Assembly: GCF_045207655.1 (NCBI RefSeq)
Contig: NZ_CP108785.1
Location: 310,001-374,000, forward strand
DNA length: 64,000 nt
Reading direction: 5' to 3'
Source of the DNA: Embleya sp045207655
Lineage (GTDB): Bacteria > Actinomycetota > Actinomycetes > Streptomycetales > Streptomycetaceae
Under the pieces are notes generated by a model, which made no database searches, had not been told where the DNA came from, and saw only the letters and a program-made list of their open reading frames with translations. A program made the position numbers and the translations under genes. Shown here piece after piece: positions 59,564 to 64,000 of this stretch (position 1 is its first letter; the number at the start of each line of letters is the position of its first letter).

Positions 59564-60577
59564 ATGGCGTCGTACCTCGACTCGGAAGGAGCCCGGGTGA
59601 TCGAGAACATGCAGCATCGGCCCGCTCGCCGCCGAGCCTTCGACCCCGAACTCGCGGCGCTGCAGGTTCTCATTCCCGAAATCGACATTGCCGACATCGA
59701 CAAGGCCCGCGCCATCGAACACGACATAGCCGTGGAGATGCGGCGCGGTCCGGTCCGCGGTGACGTCGAGGTCGACGACGACGCCTGCGCCCGCGCCGAC
59801 GGGTCGGAGTTCGGTCTGCGCGTCTACCGGCCGCGCCGCACCGCCCGACGTTCCCTGCCCGCCCTGCTGTTCCTGCACGGCGGGAGCTTCGCCATGGGCG
59901 GGCTCCACACGGAGGATGCTCGCTGCGAGGACTACGCCGCGCAGGCGGATTGCCTCGTCGTCTCCGCCGATTACCGCTTGGCGCCCGAACACCCCTTCCC
60001 GGCCGGCTTCGAAGACGCTTGCGCGTCCTTGGAATGGATCGACAGGCACGCCGATCGGCTCGGTGTCGACCGTGCACGCCTCGCCGTCGGTGGGCTGAGC
60101 GCCGGAGGCGCCCTCGCGGCCGGAGCGGCGGCACACGCGCGCGACACCGGCGGGCCCATGATCGTCTTGCAGTTGTTGCTGTTTCCGGTGCTCGACGCTG
60201 CGGTCGCGACGCGCTCGGTGCGCGAGTTTGTGGACACCCCGATCCTGACCGGCGGTGGGGTGGCGAAGATGTGGGAGTTGTATCTGGGCCGGCGCCACGA
60301 CGGCGCGGCCCCGAGGCCGCCCGTGCCCGAATACGCGTCGCCGGCACATTTGGAGAATCTGCCGGGTCTTCCCTCCACCTTCCTGTGCACCGCCGAGTTC
60401 GATCCGCTGCGCGACGAGGCCCTGGTCTTCGCACAGCGACTACTGCACGCGGATGTCCCGGTCGAGTTGCGTCACTACGCGAGGGCCTTTCACTCGTTCG
60501 ACTCGTTCCGGGCAACGCGTTTGGCGACAGGCGCCCGACGCGACCAGGTGGCTGCCCTGCGTAGCGCTTTCATGTAG
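59564..60577 (+). CDS. Esterase/lipase, hormone-sensitive lipase family (Abhydrolase_3)
   Basis: A 337-residue alpha/beta hydrolase. It has the oxyanion motif LLFLHGGSFAMGG, the nucleophile elbow VGGLSAGGALAA (GxSxG, Ser at about 180), the acid in CTAEFDPLRDEAL and His in HYARAFHSFDSF. It would hydrolyse short- to medium-chain esters; no signal peptide is visible. ATG at 59564 is chosen at the end of a disordered, upstream-open stretch; a TTG 30 codons earlier is possible. It is divergent from the PucR gene, its likely regulator. Confidence 0.88.
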   Translation: MASYLDSEGARVIENMQHRPARRRAFDPELAALQVLIPEIDIADIDKARAIEHDIAVEMRRGPVRGDVEVDDDACARADGSEFGLRVYRPRRTARRSLPALLFLHGGSFAMGGLHTEDARCEDYAAQADCLVVSADYRLAPEHPFPAGFEDACASLEWIDRHADRLGVDRARLAVGGLSAGGALAAGAAAHARDTGGPMIVLQLLLFPVLDAAVATRSVREFVDTPILTGGGVAKMWELYLGRRHDGAAPRPPVPEYASPAHLENLPGLPSTFLCTAEFDPLRDEALVFAQRLLHADVPVELRHYARAFHSFDSFRATRLATGARRDQVAALRSAFM

Positions 60578-60953
60578 CGCTGCGGCAATACCTGGGCCGG
60601 AGGTCGCCGGATCCCGCACGGGTTCCGCGGGCGGCGCCGGCTCGGGTGGTGATGGACCTCGCAGCCATCGATGCCGCACGTTCTTCGCCGCCGCGGACCA
60701 CCGCCCGATCGCCCACCGCGCCCGGGACGTGCACGAGTTCCTCCGATGGAGGGTCGTCCGCGTGGGTGACGAGGAATCATGCAATGCGCATGCGTGGGCC
60801 GGACCGGGCCGGCTTCCACGATCGGGTTCCCGTCGTCAAAGTCAGGAGTCGCGAGCTGCCGCGCGCACGGCCGGTCGCATGGGCCTGGATCCGCCCCACG
60901 CGCGGGGACGTGCGCTCGTCGGCGTCGATGGGCGGGTGGACGACCTCGAGCCG
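60578..60953. other. 376-bp gap, no gene recognised
   Basis: It lies between the convergent ends of the esterase and the acetyl-CoA synthetase remnant. No frame has a known domain; a short leftward segment (LATPDFDDGNPIVEAGPV) is the only natural-looking part. No clear terminator. Confidence 0.4.
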
Positions 60954-61736
60954 TCAGTCCTCGGGGGCGTCGATCCGCCGAGTGAGGCTGTCCATGACCG
61001 AGGAGTCGGCGAGTGTGGTGACGTCGCCGACCGCGCGGTGTTCGGTGACGTCGCGGAGCAGGCGGCGCATGATCTTGCCGGATCGGGTCTTGGGAAGTTC
61101 GTCGACGATCGTGATCCGGCGTGGGGTGGCGATGGGGCCGATGGTCCGGCGCACGTGTCGGCGCAGTTGGGCGTTGATGTCCGCACGCTCGTGCGCGCCC
61201 CCGTCGTGCGTCTGCGCATCGAGCGCGGATTCGCGGAGGACGACGAACGCGCAGAGGGCCTGCCCGGTGTCCTCGTCTTCGACTCCCACCACTGCGGCCT
61301 CGGAGACTGTCGGGTGCGATGCGAGCGCCGACTCGACCTCGGTGGTCGAGAGTCGGTGGCCCGACACGTTCACGACGTCGTCGACTCGGCCGAGCATCCA
61401 CAGGTCGCCGTCGGTGTCCCTCTTGGCGCGGTCGCCTGCGAAGTACCAGCCGTGCTCTTCGTATTGCGACCAGTACGTCTCCTTGAATCGTTCGTCGTCG
61501 CCCCAGATGGTGCGCAGCATCGAGGGCCACGGTTGGGTGAGTACGAGATGGCCGCCGTCGACGAACCATTTCGCGGACGGAGGGGTGCTCCAGTCGAGTA
61601 CCCGACTCCATCGGGTGTCCCAGGTCAAGCGTTCCGCCTGATCGGCCCAGAAGGTCTCGCGGTCGGCGGCTGCCCGCTCGTACGCCTCCCCCCGGAGGTT
61701 GGCATTTTCGCCGCCGGCTCTGCCGAGGGCTCGCAT
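60954..61736 (-). pseudogene. acsA: Acetyl-CoA synthetase with in-frame deletion of the catalytic core
   Basis: One open leftward frame of about 260 codons joins the two ends of an AcsA-type enzyme. The N-terminal part is NANLRGEAYERAAADRETFW then DWSTPPSAKWFVDGG. At about 61548-61560 it passes directly to HLVLTQPWPSMLRTIWGDDE, GWYFAGDRAKRDTDGDLWML, GRVDDVVNVSGHRLSTTEVE and the acetylatable Lys motif PKTRSGKIMRRLLRD. Normal enzymes have about 650 residues; roughly 390, including the P-loop and AMP site, are missing. It cannot make acetyl-CoA. A product with the intact C-terminal lid domain may still be translated. Confidence 0.85.
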
Positions 61737-61910
61737 CGGTGGCCTTGCCTCGGCGGACTCGACGGGGTCTCATCGTGGTGCGATGCAGGAGACAGCGCTT
61801 GTCCTCAGGGGCGGGATCGGACAGGGCCGAGGTCGCGCAACCGCGACCGTGTGGCCGGGATGCGCGGGCGGGTCGAGGGGAACCTCACGGATGCGGGTGG
61901 ATTTGTGCGG

Positions 61911-63386
61911 TCACCGCCGGCTTTCCCAGCGCTCCAGCGTGGCGCGCGCTCCGACGCGGTGGAGGGATTCCAGTGCCTCGAGGTAGGGCCGGGTGAAACG
62001 CGGGTTGTCGCGCAGGTCGCCGAACAATTCGCGATCGTCGAGGAATGCCAGCGGGTCTTCGCGGTAGCGGGTTGCTCGTGCCATGAGTTCGTCCCGTCGC
62101 CGATCGACGACGTCGATCGGCTCTCCGTTCTCTCCGGTGCCTTCGGCGTAGCGGGCCCAACTCGCCACGACGAGCGCCGATCGGTGTACGTCGCCGCGGT
62201 CGTCGAGCCGCCGGTGGGTCACCGGAAGCAGGAATTTGGGGATGCGGTCGGATGTTTGGGCACACAGGCGGTCCAACGTGTCGCCGATCGCGGGGTTTGC
62301 GAAGCGCTCGATGAGCTGCGCCTTGTAGTGGGCGAGGTCGACGCCGGGGACCGGCGGAAGTGTCGGGGTGGCCTCGTGGTCCATGTATCCGCGCAGGAAG
62401 CGGACGAACAGCGGGTCCTGGCAGATTTCGTGGATGTGGCGAGCGCCGCTGAGATGGCCGAGGTAGCACAACGCCTGGTGGCCGGCGTTGAGCAGTCGCA
62501 GTTTCATCAGCTCGTAGGGCTCGACGTCGTCGACCATCTGTACGCCGACTCGCTCCAGGGCCGGTCGGCCGATGGGGAATCGATCTTCCAGTACCCATTG
62601 GGTGAACGGTTCGCAACCGACGGGCCAGGTGTCCTCGATGCCGCTGTCCCGGGCGAGGCGGACCCGGTCCAGGTCCGAGGTCACCGGGGTGATGCGGTCG
62701 ACCATCGAACCGGGGAAGCTCACCTCCTTCTCGATCCAGTCTGCGAGTTCCTCGTCCCTGAGTCGGGCGAAGGCGGTGAGCGCTTCTCGCGCGAGACGAC
62801 CGTTGTGCGGGATGTTGTCGCACGACATGACCACGAACGGGTCGGTGCCGGCTTCTCGGCGTCGTGCGAGTGCCTCGGTCAAGTACCCGAACGCCGAGCG
62901 TGGCGGTGCGCCCGGTCGCAGGTCCGTCCGGATGCTCGCGTCGGTGCCGTCGAATTCACCGGACGACTGCTTCACGGGGTAGCCGCCTTCCGTGATCGTC
63001 AGGGAAACGATCCGGATCGCCGGGTCGACGAGGGCGGACAGCACGGCCTCCGGCGCGTCCGGAGCGAACAGGTACCGGACCATCGAGCCGATGACCCGCG
63101 GTCGTCGCGAGCCGCTGGGGGATTTTTCGACAAGGGTGTAGAGGCAATCCTGCGCCTGCATCACGTCGCGCATGCGGCTGTCTTGGGGAAGCAGGCCGAC
63201 ACCGACGACACCGAAGTCGAGATCCCTGCCGTCGTTGAAGAGGGCGTCGAGGTACATCGCCTGGTGCGCGCGGTGAAAGCCGCCGACTCCGATGTGCACG
63301 ATGCCCGCGCGCAGTGCGGACCGGTCGTATGTCGGTGTGGGGACACTGCGCGCGATGGAGGACAGGTTGGCGGAGTTCAGTTTCAT
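61911..63386 (-). CDS. Mannitol dehydrogenase-family oxidoreductase
   Basis: A 491-residue polyol dehydrogenase of the mannitol 2-dehydrogenase/fructuronate reductase group. The NAD(P) motif is IVHIGVGGFHRAHQAMYLDA; SLTITEGGYPVKQSSGEFD, VMSCDNIPHNGRLAREAL and the catalytic Lys/Asn/His in YELMKLRLLNAGHQALCYLG are visible. The reaction is oxidation of mannitol (or arabitol) to the ketose, or reduction of a ketose acid. ATG at 63386 opens the natural N-terminus MKLNSANLSSIARSV. The PfkB kinase 3.6 kb away could phosphorylate its product. Confidence 0.9.
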   Translation of the reverse strand: MKLNSANLSSIARSVPTPTYDRSALRAGIVHIGVGGFHRAHQAMYLDALFNDGRDLDFGVVGVGLLPQDSRMRDVMQAQDCLYTLVEKSPSGSRRPRVIGSMVRYLFAPDAPEAVLSALVDPAIRIVSLTITEGGYPVKQSSGEFDGTDASIRTDLRPGAPPRSAFGYLTEALARRREAGTDPFVVMSCDNIPHNGRLAREALTAFARLRDEELADWIEKEVSFPGSMVDRITPVTSDLDRVRLARDSGIEDTWPVGCEPFTQWVLEDRFPIGRPALERVGVQMVDDVEPYELMKLRLLNAGHQALCYLGHLSGARHIHEICQDPLFVRFLRGYMDHEATPTLPPVPGVDLAHYKAQLIERFANPAIGDTLDRLCAQTSDRIPKFLLPVTHRRLDDRGDVHRSALVVASWARYAEGTGENGEPIDVVDRRRDELMARATRYREDPLAFLDDRELFGDLRDNPRFTRPYLEALESLHRVGARATLERWESRR

Positions 63387-63690
63387 GGACACTCTCGTCT
63401 GGTCGAGACCGCCGTGCGGGGCGGGCGGTCCGTGCGGGCGTGGTGTCGCCGCCGGGGGACCGAGTCGGCGGGCCTGCGCCGGCACGCGCGAACGTGACGG
63501 CCGGAGCGGTCCGGCCGGTGCCTGGCCTGGTTCTCGCACCGCGCGGCACGGGGTCTGTCGGCCCGCTCGTTGCCATGCGGAGGTCGATGGAGCAGTGCGC
63601 GGACACGGATGGCGTCACTCGCGTTCGCAGCGGGCGGCGAACGGCTCCTTCCGCCGATGGGGCCGAACCGGCGCATGAACGCTGTTCCGT
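63387..63690. other. Upstream region of the mannitol dehydrogenase gene
   Basis: No gene recognised. It holds the promoter of the dehydrogenase on the leftward strand, which I cannot assign, and ends at the long hairpin. Confidence 0.4.
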
Positions 63691-63758
63691 GCCCGACACC
63701 TCGTCCACGAAGCGTCGGGCGGCCGGCCACCCGACGCTTCGTGGACGAGGTGTCGGGC
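63691..63758. terminator. 29-bp perfect hairpin, probable bidirectional terminator
   Basis: Arms at 63691-63719 (GCCCGACACCTCGTCC...GTCGGG) and 63730-63758 are perfect reverse complements over 29 bp with a 10-nt loop, CGGCCGGCCA. It lies about 50 bp beyond the stop of the leftward esterase and before the mannitol dehydrogenase gene. Confidence 0.75.
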
Positions 63759-63808
63759 CGTGTCATCGCGTTCTCGCAGGTCCGCCGACGAGGGGGCCGG
63801 CGCCCGGA

Positions 63809-64000
63809 TCAGCCGCGTAGGGCCGGCTCGTCGGGGACGAAGGACTTCAGAGCGGCCAGCAATCGACCGACGGCCTGCCGCGCCGCGTCGACCCGGTCGA
63901 CCAGATCGATGAACCCGTGCGGGAGGGAGGGGAACGGAAGGTAGGTCAGGCTCACGCCCGAGGACAGCAGGCGTTGGGCGAAGTGTTGGTTCTCGTCGAA
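63809..64000 (-). CDS. Alpha/beta hydrolase C-terminal end (cut by window edge)
   Basis: The last 63 codons of a leftward gene: FDENQHFAQRLLSSGVSLTY, LPFPSLPHGFIDLVDRVDAA, QAVGRLLAALKSFV and stop. The pattern D-E-N...HGF is the acid/His end of an HSL-type (Abhydrolase_3) esterase, similar to the gene at 59.6 kb but clearly divergent. The nucleophile lies outside the window. Confidence 0.75.
   Translation of the reverse strand, partial: FDENQHFAQRLLSSGVSLTYLPFPSLPHGFIDLVDRVDAARQAVGRLLAALKSFVPDEPALRG

Noticed and set aside
60255..63497. Rightward frame of more than 1000 codons across the esterase end, acetyl-CoA synthetase remnant and mannitol dehydrogenase
   Set aside because: Composition is unnatural and it is antisense to genes with clear catalytic motifs.

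Overview
The window is high-GC DNA with strong G/C preference at third codon positions, frequent GTG starts, 4-bp start/stop overlaps and actinobacterial gene families (PAS-GAF-PP2C regulators, FadE34-like fused acyl-CoA dehydrogenase, DUF6285 with its phosphotransferase partner, Imm53). It fits a Streptomycetaceae-type actinomycete. The mix of complete catabolic operons with many broken genes and IS remnants looks like an accessory chromosome arm or large plasmid rather than the core; that placement is inference.

Layout. (1) 1-10.9 kb: an acyl-CoA catabolic cluster. A leftward unit (acyl-CoA ligase, APH-type phosphotransferase, DUF6285 protein, P450 cut by the window edge) diverges from a rightward unit (enoyl-CoA hydratase, HSD10-type SDR, thiolase, fused double acyl-CoA dehydrogenase, MFE2-type SDR, two-hotdog MaoC hydratase). 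A perfect palindrome, CCTGACGTCAGG, lies between them. Together they provide activation, desaturation, both hydration/dehydrogenation routes and thiolysis of a bulky or branched acyl-CoA. (2) 11-16.6 kb: decayed DNA with remnants of an IS110 transposase, a DnaB-like ATPase, a TIM-barrel isomerase, a HEAT-like protein and tsaD, plus an apparently intact GNAT acetyltransferase and a possible cupin protein. (3) 16.8-21.9 kb: a secreted GH101 endo-alpha-N-acetylgalactosaminidase divergent from a LacI regulator. (4) 21.9-28 kb: an IS graveyard with one complete IS30 element and fragments of IS256, IS3, integrase, ricin-lectin and TPR genes. (5) 28-41.6 kb: an aromatic meta-cleavage region. An IclR regulator diverges from hydratase, acetaldehyde dehydrogenase and aldolase. 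A GntR regulator diverges from an aromatic aldehyde dehydrogenase, followed by an NMT1-type ABC importer, a quinone-oxidoreductase-like enzyme, a CMD-family protein, an extradiol dioxygenase and a 2-oxo-3-hexenedioate decarboxylase-like enzyme. One 12-mer, TTTGGTATATCA, occurs in both GntR-side promoters. (6) 41.6-47.8 kb: a PAS/GAF/PP2C/ATPase signalling protein among remnants (APH, IS3, IS630, IS701-like, frameshifted Imm53). (7) 47.9-51.3 kb: LysR regulator, agmatinase-family ureohydrolase and a damaged alpha/beta hydrolase. (8) 51.4-54.5 kb: MarR regulator with twin operators, broken FAD monooxygenase and intact MFS exporter. (9) 54.6-55.8 kb: an IS110-family recombinase gene. (10) 55.9-64 kb: small zinc-motif protein, PfkB sugar kinase, PucR-type regulator, HSL esterase, an acetyl-CoA synthetase gene missing its catalytic core, mannitol dehydrogenase-family enzyme and the C-terminus of another esterase behind a 29-bp perfect hairpin.

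I saw no rRNA, convincing tRNA, CRISPR array, antibiotic biosynthetic cluster or prophage structural genes. The best candidates for something new are the aromatic operon sharing the GntR operator, the fused-dehydrogenase cluster and the IS110 element with its possible guide RNA. No database search was run; family calls come from motifs read by eye.
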